DNA of 64,000 nucleotides from Ricordea florida. Its lineage: Eukaryota; Cnidaria; Anthozoa; Corallimorpharia; Ricordeidae. Where the stretch lies: the NCBI GenBank assembly GCA_949710005.1, contig OX453277.1:2365001-2429000 (forward strand), in the 5' to 3' direction. Position 1 is the stretch's first letter. Every line of letters begins with the position of its first letter. Of the stretch, positions 47,268 to 60,359 are shown piece after piece. The position numbers were made by a program, and so were the translations under genes. The notes under the pieces were generated by a model. It saw only the letters and a list, made by a program, of their open reading frames with translations, had not been told where the DNA came from and did no database searches.

Positions 47268-49374
47268 AAGAATTCTGATCTTTGTGCGAAGAAAAATAAA
47301 GAAAGCGACTCATTAACATAAACTCGATTTCTGCCAACTCTATCGCTGACTTACATCGGCTTACAACGCAGCAGGTGTCAGTCAATGCATATTCCACCAA
47401 CCACAAAGTAACAGTCTGCAAACAATATACTGTACTGCTGTGTACAGAATACGTAATCGTCTTTATTGCCCGAAGAACAAGAACAACAACCGTACATATG
47501 CAAATGTTTCGTTTGCTGACCCTCTCAAGTTTGTCTCAACTGAAGCGGAAGCACTGACTTCATGTCCATATTCAATAAATACCTCACTTTACCGTCAGTA
47601 TGTATATTGTCATAGCATAATCGTTTTCTGTTGTTGCAAAAAGAAATCAACCCAGGCTGATCATGTTTAAGACTAGTAGAAAAAAAGTGCAATTCATCCG
47701 AGTTATTTGCGAGGTCATTAAACAAGATATTAACTTAGAAATAAAGTTTTCCGCGCGCTTCAGCTTGTTGGTGTGGTAAACACAGAGATTTTAAACTGAA
47801 GTGTAAAAACCTTTCAAGCCATTTTGTTCTTGGGCGATTGAAAGTGGCTCCTTATAAAGAAATTAACGCGGCCATTCTTGTCAATGCGTTGTGAAGTAAT
47901 AACTTGAAAACTATTTTGATAAAATAAATGTTCAATTTCAATTTAATTTAAGAGTTAACGTTTTTGGAATGGGCTTGCTACGGAAAGCAACTAGAAATAG
48001 ATATTAATGAAGACTGTTTATAGCGAAAAAAACTCCTGCAGTGGCTTTGCTAGTCAGTATGACGACAGCGGTCTAAACATGTACAGCAATAAACTTTGTG
48101 TGATGTGCCTGCTACAAAACAAGTTACTTAAAAACAAAAACAGAATAACTATAGGAGCTTCTTAATAAGTTTAAGTTTGCAAAAAATATATCTGCCTTTG
48201 AACATCGTGCACTATGGAGGACGCTTAATATTCTGTTATATTACTTTAAAACGCAAATCTCCCCTATTTAGATGAGTAATGTTATCTACTTAAGTGAAAT
48301 GAAATGTCATAATACATAACGATTTGTTTACTTTGTCTCAACTCTGAAACTTATCCCTGTATCATCCCTAGTTTTCAATGGAGTCAGTATGAAAATTCAA
48401 TAGACTGCGTTGAGTTGAGTTGTCTTATTTATCTTAAATATTTAAAAGTTTTCCTCTATCAGAGAAACGATCATTCTAAACAAACTCGAGAGATCACCTT
48501 TTACATAAATTCTTAAATAAACCGCGAAGGATGATGCTGAGCTCTGATTAATGTTAAGCCATAATTGATATTCTCTTGCGTGGTAGCTTTAATCTGAACG
48601 TTTTATTAAAACCTCTGGAATATACCACAATTCAGAAGATTCGTATCGACCTTCTGAAGTCCACGTTGAATGAAACTTTGCGTGCAATATTTCCTGTGAA
48701 CCCAACACTGCAAAAGCAGCTGCAAAATGTAATCAATATTGATCTTGCATGCTAGCCACATCTCTCCCTTGTTCCGTTCGCGCCCCGTTCCCTCCCCCCT
48801 CCAATTAAAGGGTTGGTCCTCTATCTGGTAATACATTCATGTCCTATATACACCAAATATTTAAAACATTGTAACTCTTCTGCTTTTCAAGATATCTTGC
48901 TGAAAAAATTCATGTAAACAAAGCATCAAGTAAGAAACAACATGTAGAAGTATAAGATTTTTTGCTGTAAACGTTTTTGTGTAATTATCAATTGTAAACT
49001 CAAACAGGTCTGGAAGAACGGCTCCAAAATATAGGACATGAATGTACTACCCTCTATCTGACATCATCAAGATACGGGCATGAAGACTTATGACATGGCT
49101 AACACTCATTTATTTTGATGCAAACTGCATTAATCAGAATCAACTGTATTTCTTGCGAGGGTTTCTTGCGGCATTTCCGGAAAATATGTTCAGTCTGGAC
49201 ATATTTTCAGGTCGATCATGGCGAAGTCACAAAGAGCTAGCATCTAAGTATTCTTCTTCGGGTACGCACAAAGATGATTGCATAAGTACTCGGAGCATCC
49301 GAACCAAATGAAGTGCTCGGAACGTGCGAACCACATGTAATACTCGGAGCGGCCGAACAAGTAATCGGAAGGTC
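47268..49374. other. gene-free interval, 3' flank of TMEM45-like gene
   Basis: AT-rich with short unsupported open frames. No repeats or RNA genes recognised. Confidence 0.45.
47295..47300 (+). terminator. polyadenylation signal of the TMEM45-like gene
   Basis: AATAAA shortly after the stop at 47267. Inferred from position only. Confidence 0.5.
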
Positions 49375-49377
49375 TTA

Positions 49378-50112
49378 GGGCCTAAGCAGCTAGGGTAACC
49401 CTAGTACTAGGGTTACCCTAGCAGGAAGGTTACCATAGCGCTCCCACATTTCGTATTTTTTTCATCAATGTGTTTACAAGGCAGCTAGGGTTACCCTAGC
49501 ACTAAGGTAACCCTAGCTGAGTGCTAGGGTTACCCTAGCGCCAGGGTAACCCTAGCTGCCTTGTAAACGCTCTGCTAGGGATAACTCGCCTACCCGGGAC
49601 AACTTTTTACTTGTTTCCACACCCTTTGAAGGTTGACAACAAACGGCCATCATGGCGGATCGCTTACACTGTGGTGCTGGCCGTGGGGCTAATTGGAGAG
49701 TTTCTTTGCCAGAAACCGAAAATATTTCGACTGCAAGGTCAGCGAGTCCGCTCGTATTTCGTCCTTCCACACCTAATCATGAAGACGAGTCAAATCAAAC
49801 ATCCGGACTGGACAAAAATAATGATTTGCAATCTCATGAATCTGGCGGGAAAAAACCAAAGATGTCAACTGATTCGAATCTGATCCAGAAAAAAACTGGA
49901 AGCAACGACAGCAGAATCGAAGAAACTGCCAAAATCCTTCCCTTGTCGGCCATTTTGTTTGCGATGCGTGCGGTTACCAAGCATATTAACTTGTCCCGGG
50001 TGGTGGGGTAACCCTACCTGTAAAATTTTGCTTATAAACCCGGGCTATCTTTCACCCGCCTGCTAGGGTAACCCTGGCACTAGGGTTACCCTACCTGCTT
50101 GTAAACAGGCCC
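49378..50112. mobile_element. Harbinger-like MITE with CTAGGGTAACCCTAG repeats
   Basis: 735 bp beginning GGGCCT and ending AGGCCC, flanked by TTA (49375-49377, 50113-50115). Both ends contain clustered palindromes GCTAGGGTTACCCTAGC, about ten in all. An open frame at 49652-50011 (119 codons, MADRLHCGAGRGANWRVS start) lies inside. I do not recognise it and cannot tell whether it is translated. Confidence 0.72.
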
Positions 50113-50789
50113 TTAGGTTTCACTCCTGTTTGGAGAACTCGGATATGCTTTTTCCGAGTTCTAAAAAGTCACATTTTTCCATGATTGCACACTGTTTAAT
50201 TATTGTGCGCAAATTGTTAAAAAAACGTCTCTGATTTTATTTCACTGTTTTTGCTTCATCACTGTCCGGTACCGAAAGAAAGGCGCGGAACTAGGAAGTT
50301 CGAGTTTGCGACACACTTTAGAATGAGTTAAAACTCGATATTTTTTATGTAATTTGTCAAACATACAGTGTTTCACCACAGATCGATTACCACGGACAGT
50401 TGAAAATACGACGCACAGAGAATTACTTTTTGCGAAATGCGAGTTGTTTGATATGTGATAACACACACGTATCAAGTATTTGATGTAACTTCCCAAACGA
50501 AATGATTTGGAAGTAGAAATTTTACGTGAAAAAAACGAGCCGAGTTTTCAACACATGTCCAAGTCACGGTGCCCAATTTTTTCTTTCACTCATACGTTAT
50601 TAATGACTTTGAAAAGTAAGAGGCTTCAGGGAACATTAAAAATAAATAGTGAGAAAAAATGGTTAAAAATGTTCAATTGCTTTAATGGTCATGTTCTCTG
50701 GCTATATACTGGGTTAGTTCCATATTCTATATTATTCAATAGGACTTATTTTTTTCACTTAATGGTCAATTACATTAAAACTCTGGATC

Positions 50790-50925
50790 AATATCAGTTT
50801 CTGGGCAACTGTGCACCTACCCCTCCCCTAATCCAACAAGTTATAATGAGTTAAAAAGTTAGCGTTTATGTTGGTTTAGGGGAGGGGTAGGTGGACGGTT
50901 GCCCAGAAACTGATATTGAAACTCT
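50790..50925. mobile_element. foldback MITE, CAGTTTCTGGGCAACTG family
   Basis: ATATCAGTTTCTGGGCAACT then CACCTACCCCTCCCCTAA, mirrored at the right end (GGGGAGGGGTAGGTGG ... CCCAGAAACTGATAT). Confidence 0.8.
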
Positions 50926-51242
50926 TTTCACCCCAGGTCAAGCCAGGTAAAATTAAGCGAAAAGAAAGGAACAATGGCTCAACGATCAAGTTCGATAATA
51001 CAATTTACTCTCTTTCCTTTGTAAATTTGTCTCATTTTAGAGCAGTCCTGGAGATCGGTCTCCATGTACAGAGAGCTGACAGTGGGCGGAACATGTGGCT
51101 TTTGTTGAGAACGTGAAGTCAAACCTCTCTATTGACCCGAGTCATCTGGGTCCGATTCGTCATCATTATCATATTGAATCATCTGGGTCCCGATGATCGC
51201 TTTATCGCGACAAAACAGTACTCAATGCTGAGGGTCTCAATG

Positions 51243-51382
51243 GGGTTAACCGTTAGCCAAAAAACAGGCAAAAAATTAGCCGTTAGGCGTAAATATTGGA
51301 AAAATTTTAGCAGTTAGCCGTAAAAAATGTTAACCGTTAGCCGTAAAACAGTCAAAAATATTAACCGCTAGCCGTAAAAGTC
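51243..51382. repeat. minisatellite, AACCGTTAGCCGTAAAA units
   Basis: Four to five degenerate copies of about 33 bp. Confidence 0.75.
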
Positions 51383-51404
51383 ATCACCACACTGAGACCT
51401 TCAA

Positions 51405-51558
51405 AGCTTAACGCTTAATCCACGGGGTCAATCCAATAAAACTTTCACACGTGTAATTTACCGATATCATTATTGTTTTCAAACTCTAAAACAATAGCCA
51501 CAGTTGTGAATTACATTTGCAAACGTTTTATTGAGTTGACCCCTAGTTAAGCGCTAAT
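51405..51558. mobile_element. foldback element
   Basis: AGCTTAACGCTTAATCCACG then GGGTCAATCCAATAAAACT, mirrored by TTTTATTGAGTTGACCCC and TAGTTAAGCGCTAA. Confidence 0.7.
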
Positions 51559-51862
51559 CGACTTTTTACGAACCTGGGACGGTCTTCCGACTAAGCAAAG
51601 CCCACAGGGCAGTTTCTTTTATACCCGAATTAAGCTCCTGATCTGGCTAATTCAGTTATCACAAATTGAACGAATAGAGAAACAAATGTATTGAACTATC
51701 TGTCATAATTATTATCCTCAATAAAAAATCAACTTTGAACACAAATTTCTACACTCAGTTTCTACTATTTGTAGGCCGCCTAATTCTATGATTCTTATTT
51801 ACAAGGGATTCCTTCATACTAAAGGAAAAGAAAATGTAACAATACCTTTACACAACCATCAC

Positions 51863-52107
51863 AGGGGCCGGTTGTTCGAAGGCCGATTAACGCTAATCCA
51901 GGGTTAAATTTTAACCCGGGCTTTCTTTTCCTCTAGTTAAAAAGCATTTTCCCCGATAACTTCTTCTATATGTTTTTCGATCATTCAATCATCAAATTGT
52001 ATTAAAAGAGAATTACACTGAATGTGCTTTTTAAGTTCTCATATCTGCATTTAAATTTCGCACTTACCCTTGGTTACCTTAACCCTGCTTCGAACAACCC
52101 GGCCCAG
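51863..52107. mobile_element. MITE with GGCCGGTTGTTCGAAG ends
   Basis: About 245 bp. The left end GGCCGGTTGTTCGAAGGC and right end CTGCTTCGAACAACCCGGCC are inverted; inner TTAACCC / GGGTTAA also pair. It lies just downstream of the paxillin stop. Confidence 0.7.
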
Positions 52108-52338
52108 GATAATAAATTCGTGGTATCAACAACAACAAGAACTCATCCTAAAACAAGTATAGACTTTAGTCATAGTTCATATTACTCTATTACCTCAGTC
52201 GATTGAAGAGAAATACCATACTCGATCGTCTGCTATGGCAACCCGAGCACGAAAAATCCAACTTAATTTTGTATCAGTGTTTCTTTTATGATAAAAATTT
52301 TGAACGTGTTCGTTGGTATCCAAATAAGCGCATCGTTT

Positions 52339-55300
52339 CTATCCGAAAAGTTTAATGAAACAAGCATGACAGTATGGCTTGTCGTTCTGTTCCTTGAAGG
52401 TTCCTTTGTTGAGCTGTTTGAGGCAGAAGGCACACACAAAGTGCTCAGGATGGAACTTGCGATGCATGGCGGTGATACAGCGTCCCGTAATTGGTTTTTG
52501 GCAGCTATAGCATAGTGTACCACGTCGTGCGTGGTAGTGCATCTCACAATAAGGCCTGCCTTCGTGTTCAAAGAAGCTACCGCCTGGGAATGCCTGGTGA
52601 CACTCCTTGAAGGAAAAAAAGGCATATATCAATTTCCATAAATTAATGCATACATTATTTGCCTCAATTAAACGACATTAAAGTTTACAGCTCTATCGAG
52701 CTAATCCTTCCAATCCTGTAACTTGTTCATTACGAAAGCCTATTCGCAAGTCAATGACAAAGAGACAAAAATGCGAAAGACTCACTGCTGAAGAAATGAA
52801 ACTGAGAACTGCATCGAGGAAATGAAAGTAACCATAAGCACAAAACAAAACTTGAAATAAGCGATAGAATTGAATAAATTTGACCTGGCCTTATAACCCG
52901 ATGAAACAACAAGGAATTTTGGGAGAATGCGAGATAAGGTTGTAACTCATTCAGCAATGGACTCATGATTTACAAGCTTTTCGAGTGTTCTCCTAACATC
53001 ACAAATGGGTTTATCATGTTGTAAATTCTGGGAAAATGGATTTTATTGATTTAATGACAAAACTAATAAAGACACATCAGAAAATATCAAGTCACCAATC
53101 CACCAGGCCTGATAAAACACACATATTGTATGTGGGGTTATGTTACAAAACGCAATGATCTAGCCTGCCTACAGGCTCTCTGGAGAGAATGATCAAAAAA
53201 GCACAGTCAGTCCCAAAACATAAATAGCAATTCTCATCAGTGAGTCTCATATACTTCCTGGTGTGTCATTACAGAGAATGCACTATTAGATCAACTTAAA
53301 ATCTTCAAGTCAATAAAATGCATTATTTTGATCATCTGTTTGCTTAACAGCATATTGAAACTTTCAGGCAAATTGACTCTTATCACTTATCAACAAAAAT
53401 TTACTTACAAAGCAAACAAAGCATTCTGAGTGCCAATGAGCACTGAGTGCAGAGATGTAGCTGTCCATGATGGCTTGTCCACAGCCACCACACCTGGGAG
53501 CAAACATTGCATAGTAATCCTCACGACAGTATGGCTTGCCGTCTCTCTCATGGAATCCAGTGTCACCGAATGGCTGTCCACAGCTTGCACAAACAAAATG
53601 TTCCGGGTGCCATGTCTGGTCCAAGGCAGTCACGCAGGACTATAATGAATCATTGGAATAATAACTACCCATTTGACAATAAAAAAACATGAATTTATAA
53701 TACCTAGATTTACAATTCAAGCAAAAAACAATGATCGAAAATAATTATGTTGTTTGTTCCTTATACATACCTAATTTTGTTTCCTTTATCAAAATTTCTT
53801 GGATGGAAATGAGATTTACATGGAGGACATTTCAAACCCTCCCTGAGCCAATTTACACACTACAGTCAAACCTCTATTAAGCGGCCCTCTATGAACCCTT
53901 TAAGCCCTAACAGTACCTTAACAGATTTTACTCTGGCTATATAATGCCTGACAATTTTCCTTGTCACAGGGAGACCCCTTAGGGCTTCAAGGGTTAATCA
54001 AAAGCACAAAATTCCTCTTTTGCCATTATTTCCACCCAATTTTCCATTTAATGAGCAAATTTGGTTGTTTTGAACAGGAAAATAGATTTCATTAAATCAC
54101 TTGCTCCTGGAACTTTTGCTGAAAAACAGCTATTTGGATAGTTTTCTACTCACCGTTTGCCTAACAAGTACTGAAACTTGCCCACATTTTTCTTGAAAAT
54201 CAAAAGTAAACAAGCCTTCATATCAGATGGTAAATTACAGGGTCTGAAGTTCAGGCATGCGCAGAAAGCAAAATTTCGAGATTCAAACTTTCGGTTTTAG
54301 GTCGAAAAGTTTCCCAGCTCCCTTGACTTTTACTTTTCGCTCCCTCGCCTCACCGCTTCTTTTGTTCTTCTCACTCCATTTTGTTCTTGACTTTGCTGGG
54401 TATTTAGTAAGCTTTGGTTCGGTGGGAAACATTTTCACAAAATCTCAGAGGATTGTGAAATCCTTTTGAACAAGATCTGGGAAAGCAGTGAAGCAAAATA
54501 GTGTTTCTCTGGACTGCTTGACTGAATCATGCTGATCTGGGTATGGTTTGAAAGATCTTTTCCTGCTGGATGAGTTACCTTGACCGTTAAAACTGATGAT
54601 GTCACAAGCAGTACAAGGGTCGTGGTTTGGCGCGGTTTCGGGCGGTTGCGAATGGGTTAAGCAGTCACCCTCTATTAAATGGACACTAATCAAATTCCCA
54701 AAAAGCAGTCTCCTCATTTACAGTAACTTTGACCTCTATTAACTGGGCACGGTCAACATTGTGTCTCACCTCTCTTAAGCAGTCAATTGGTCAATTACAA
54801 TACGATATTTCAGGATATTTTGACATGATGATACACGAACCATGTCCAGTTTCTTTCAACAGCTTATCAAACACAACATGATATACATAAAAACTAGAAT
54901 CAGTAATAAGACTGGTTTTGTTTGGGCTTATAAGTCTTCAAGGGTCTACTGCAGCGTATGTCAAATTCCTCTTTTATCAACTTCACTTGCAGCCAACCAC
55001 AAGGAAAACTGTCACCTTTAAAAAGATGTTTGCAAGAAACCTGGAGACCATAGCCATCTCTTCTGTTTACTCGTTTCCCCTTGATTATTACTTTTCTGCA
55101 GTTCGTAGTTAACTTAAAATCTGTCAGTCACATTATTTGAATGAACATCACCAGATTGCTGGATTTTCTTTATGCCAGATTTTTCCACTTACAACTGCAA
55201 ATACATTGATTGTTTTTTTTTCTTTTACTTGATGTGTTTTTCTAATATTTTGTGTTACTGATGTTGTGAACTGATGCAATATACTGTATAAATGCTACAG

Positions 55301-58300
55301 TTCAATTTTTACCATATTTTATACAAAATTTTGGGGAATCTCTGTTAAGTGGTCAACCTCTATTAAGCGGTCAGTTAGCTCACTCCCAAGGGTTACCGCT
55401 TAATAGAGGTTTGACTGTAATTCTTTTGAGAAAGCACATGATATTCAAATAGTGTTCACATAAGAGGAGCAGCCGGGGAAAGGTACTTGAATTAGAACTT
55501 GTTTCATAAAATAAAGGCAATTTTCAATTACTAACTTACTGAAAATGATCTGCAAAGGTACAGACATTTGACTTACATCTAGAATGGGTCCACTGCAGTA
55601 TGCACACCTTGGAGCAAACTGTTCATGGTAGTCCCGTTCACAGAATGGCCTTCCATCTCGCTCAAAGAAATTAGTCGCCCCAAGAGGCACTTCACAAGTA
55701 ACACAGGTGAAATGTTCAGGGTGCCATGTACGACCCAGTGCTGTGCAAACCTGGCCTATGATTGGTTTGTTGCACGCAGCACAAATTCCTTTCTTTGTTG
55801 TACTGACACCTTGTCTTGTCATGTCTGACTGAAGTGAGCCCAACATGGAGTCAAGCTGACTCACTTTACCAACTGGTTGGAAAATAAAGAGCAAAATTGT
55901 ATAAGAATATATTTCTTTCACAGGGATAAGCAAGTGGTATAAAATACTGCTAACACCTGTTAACTGAACTACCATGTTTCAGAGCTGTCATAACAACCTA
56001 CAGTATTAATACCTTAAAATTTTTCTTAATGTGAACAAGACCAAGTCTACATTGCAGGTAGCAAGAAACGTATCTCTCAATTGTTGCTGACAGCAGCAAT
56101 CACACCATGATGAAGATCACCAGCTACTCCAGCACAATAAAAATAATTAAAATACCAAACAAATTTGCCTGGTACGCTACTTTATCTGCTTTGGTGGAAA
56201 CGTGCAAAGCAAAGTATCACACAAGACATGTGAAAAACAACAGTAATAACAACTACAATTATTTTGTGTAACAGGTAACTTGTATATCATGCATAAGTGA
56301 AAGACAATTAAATCAAGGATTGTGGCATGTTTGGATATCTTATCAACTGACAAGCACGCCTAGTTGCATCTTAATTTCCGTTCCTCGATCATCCCTTGTA
56401 GAAGCCATAAAAAACACTAAAGTCAACATCTAATGGGACTGTTTAGTCAGTAAATAACACTTAATGATGGTATTCACTGACCAGGAGTTGCTGGTTTTGC
56501 CTTATTAGGCTTGGCATAATCTCCACTGAGACGTGCCTGTGATGGTGCAGGGGGAGCAGTAACATTGACCTTAAAGTCTGACAGCGAGGCCATCAGGTCA
56601 TCCAGCTCTTTGGTTGCAGTGGATGCAGTACGAGATTGCCTGTTGTCTAAGTCCCTTGTTTGTTGTAGTTGTCCATGTATGGGGGTAGGTTTTACGATGT
56701 GTGTCATGGTCACTTGGTTGCTGTGCACTTCTGGTCCATTGGACCTCTCGCTGTAACGCAAGTCAGCTACAAGGAACAGGCAGTAGACTGAGTTACTATT
56801 AAAGACTGACAGGTTCAAAAAAATTCTGGTCATTAGAGTACTGAGGCTGGTACACATGCAATACATTTATAGGTTGAAGATTGATTGTTTCACAGATAAG
56901 CAAGAACCAAATAATAATAAAAATCATTATTTGATTATTTATTGCATTAATTATAATTAAAAGGCTTGGGGCAAAAACATACCCTCTAATCTTTCATCAT
57001 TTATGGAAGGCTTCAAAAATGGCCAAAATTTTGCATGTAGCTTTTGTTTCAGGAGATAAACATTGTTCTGAAGTTTTTTACTAGTTTCTGCTTCATTTTC
57101 GAGAATTAAAGTTTGCAAAAACCTTTGAATTGTTATCATTATCATTAATTACTATTAACTCAAATAGCCTCCTGTTAACTCAACCCCTCTATCAGACCAG
57201 GACTCATACAGTGACTGCAGAAAATCCTACAAAATATTGGTGTACAATGGAAATCTCTTTTAATTATAAGCTAAAACAGGAATACTGGTATCAAAATCAA
57301 AGGTAATAATCTGTATTTCATATCAAAGTCTGGGAACTGATCATCAAAAAAACAAAGTGATAATTACCAGATTTTTCTTGCGCTAATGCTGTTGGTATTG
57401 CTTTATAACTTGGGGGACGACCATTAACTGCTGGTCTTGGTGACGATGACGCTTGGCTAGTTCTAGGTGATTCTAAGCTAATTCTTTTTCCTAAAACAAG
57501 CGAACATAAATTACAAGAACCTGTTGAAAGGTGTATGCCATAAAATACATTTTGAGGGTATTCAACACATTCAAAACTTGTCTTTCAAAGTTAGAATTAT
57601 GGTATCAATCACCAAACCAGTATTGTTATTGAGTAAAGGCCCTTAATAAATTAACTGTGACAGCAAACCAAATGTAACATTTCCAGACTAGCAATTTTGC
57701 AGAGAAAATGTGGAAAACAAGAGTAAGTTGGTCTTCAGTATTATATACCGGTACTTGTGTACCCAGAAAGACCCCTACCAAGCCCTGAGAAATTAGAATA
57801 ATTATTTAAACTTTTGTCTTCAAAGCTACACTGCAAATACTGTACCTGGTTAATGCAAAGTAAACATGGCATCAACTTCATTGATGCAAGTTTAGTTTTA
57901 ATTACAGTATAGTGTACAAGGTAAACACAAAAGTTTCTTTTTCAAAGTTTCCAACACACTATTTAAAAATAATTTAATTGGAAATCCAGAGGTCCATTGA
58001 AAACCACAACAAAGGGCTTGGAATTCAGAGCGTGGTTTTGGATTAATTTCACCAAGCTTTCTGTTCTAAGAGAAAGGGACAGAAGTGTTATTTACAATAT
58101 TGCAAAATTGCAACAATATGCATGTTACAGAATTCTGAAAAAAATATAAATATGAGAGATGGAACAGGAAAGCAAGACAATGTTTTAGTGTCCCTGCAGA
58201 GTACACAACAGTGTTTGGCATTAAATAAGATTACACACCTAAAATCTACACACATTAATTTACAGAGAAGCTGGAGGTTATTTCATCGGTGCTGCGGTAT

Positions 58301-59438
58301 ATGAAATTTTATTTTTATGTCCAAATGCAAACATTAACATAGTATGTCGTGAATTAGTTTCACTCCTCTTTTCTGATCTACTTGATTGGTTACATCTGAT
58401 TACGATATGAAATCAAAATTTCAGCTTGCTTATCCTATGTTCAATAAAGGTGACGTGTTTGCTTGTTCTTTTAAACTCGCTCGCTGCAAAATCCGTAAGA
58501 TTTATTGTCACGACATCGCACACCAAATTAAACGCAATAATAAATGCAACAGCTGGCTGGCTAGCCTGCCACGCCAAAGTCAGAAGAGAGTTATAAAGAG
58601 GTTATAGGCGACAGCTGCACACAGGGCAAGTCTATTGGTCTCCTACAACAACAATCTACTGAAAGGGGGAATTTTCAAAGTCTTGTAATATTTAAACACC
58701 GATTACACTGAGAAAAAATATTAAATAGATTTAAAAGGCAAGGTATTTGCATTGGCCCTTCAAGAATAAACTAAATATTTTTGGTCAATATCCTACAATT
58801 TTTAAGAACAAGATTTTCTAGTCTTCTACGAACAAAGAATCGTCGAATTTTCTTTCCCCGTTCCCTGAAAGGGAACGTGGTCCCACAAGCACGTTTTACC
58901 CTCATAACATCGAAACACGGCTAGTAATATTATTCGCACGCTATCCACAGTCTGAAAAGTACAAGCGCTCGCCGATTGCTCTTCCATTAGTATTTTTTCC
59001 AATATTATTTAATACTTCGCCACGTTCGATTTTGTTATTGGAAATAACCCTTACAAAATATATTTCATTATATCACAAAATATTTTTACCTGGTGGATCG
59101 GAAATTGGGTACTGCAAAGGATTGCTCAGATTCTCCAGTAAGCTGTCAAGCTCCGAAAGATTCTGTCCTAAACTGGACGATGGCGCAGGTGGAGGGAAGA
59201 GACCGTCATCTTTGAGATCCGATTCGTGAGGATCGAGGGCTTCAAACGGCGGCGGAGGAGGCAAAGGGGGAGGAAGATCGGGAGACTCGCTGCCGTTCAC
59301 TTGCCGTCCTCTACCTGCGGTCGGTGAAGTAGTCACACCGGGACTTGTAGCTTGAAGATCGGCCAACAAAGCATCTAGAAATTCAATATTCTTCTTTAGT
59401 TTCTCCTCGATCGAGGGTTTTCTAGTTCGTCCTGGCAT
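52339..59438 (-). CDS. PXN: paxillin (LD-motif and LIM-domain focal adhesion adaptor)
   Basis: Paxillin is a cytoplasmic scaffold at integrin adhesions that binds FAK, vinculin and GIT/PIX. Six exons: 59438-59090, 57490-57368, 56766-56482, 55872-55577, 53639-53409, 52605-52339; 1551 nt, 516 residues, phases consistent. LD motifs: LDALLADL (21-28), [12 protein letters not shown] (93-104), [15 protein letters not shown] (209-223), [12 protein letters not shown] (256-267), corresponding to LD1, LD2, LD4 and LD5. A proline run lies near residues 56-64. Four LIM domains fill 283 to the end, starting CAACNKP, CAYCSGP, CGGCGQA and CYSCQKP, with Zn ligands such as HPEHFVC intact. The end KLFG matches the short LIM4 tail of the family. 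This start ([16 protein letters not shown]) adds about 20 residues before LD1; a second first exon at 60347-60359 gives the classical start. Confidence 0.96.
53863..55417. mobile_element. pogo/Tc1-like non-autonomous element, CAGTCAAACC ends
   Basis: 1555 bp flanked by TA (53861-53862, 55418-55419), with inverted ends CAGTCAAACCTCTATTAAGC. Degenerate CTCTATTAA.CGG blocks recur inside. It contains a smaller nested hairpin (about 53893-53997; AACCCTTTAAGCCCTAA and reverse complement). No transposase is visible. It fills most of the paxillin intron before the LIM2 exon. Confidence 0.8.
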
Positions 59439-60346
59439 ATTATTACTCTAATACAGTATATGGCTATCCTTTGTTCGGTGCGATGTTCTACATCGGATCT
59501 GAAGATCTCCGCTTCGCTTAGCTTTCATTGAATCAAAACCAACCGTACCGCGTGTTTTGAATGACATAAAACATGCTGTCGGATCTATATCCCGTCATTT
59601 GCCTCACCAAAGCACAATAAAGTAACACAAAGCAGCATAAATTATTCAATAGTAATTTGACATGTGTGTAAACCTTTGCAGGAATTCGAACTGCAAAACT
59701 GCACGCGCGCATTCACAGACCGCATATAAATTTTAAAGAATCTAACACAGAACAAGGAATATAATAGATATGAGGTGCCGAATGGGTAATCACAGCGGAC
59801 GTCCAAGTGTGCAATCTATTCAACTAAATACTTTGTAAACTTTTTAACGTCGCTCTGCAAAACACAGGGACTGACATGGAATCTTTACTTATTGTTTTAA
59901 CAGAGAAATGAGATGAGATCGGAATGTAGATAGATTCTACACTCTTGACCGTTTTAAATATGTAAGACCAGAAGTTCAAAACATGACCAATTCACCTTAA
60001 ACAGTTGCTTCAAATAAAATCCATTGTTCACTGGTGCGTTTCCACTATAAAGTTCTGTTCGTTCATAGCAACCTTGAGGACGATTTTCTCAACAACACAG
60101 CTCAACTGATCATACAAATGTGCTTCCAAGTAACGTGACCGAATGTGGTTTCATTCCGACCTTTGCAATAAAAATTCCACTTCTATTTACACAGTATCAA
60201 AAATGGTCAGCTTTATACAATCCTTCCACGGTTTACGAAATCAGAATTCCCAACAGAAATCTAAACATAAAATAACTTCCAGATTGCTGCTAAGCATGTG
60301 CAGAGCATCGATTTCCTGAAGCAAAGCAACGTACAATTCATCTTAC

Positions 60347-60359
60347 CCAAATCTTCCAT
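60347..60359 (-). CDS. PXN: alternative paxillin first exon (MEDL)
   Basis: The minus strand reads ATGGAAGATTTGG then GTAAGATG, a good donor, in phase 1. Exon 1 of the main model contains an internal acceptor TTTCTAG at 59375-59380. Joining the two gives [14 protein letters not shown], matching the vertebrate paxillin N-terminus ([12 protein letters not shown]...). The frame is kept exactly. This is probably a second promoter isoform and may be the principal one. Confidence 0.75.
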
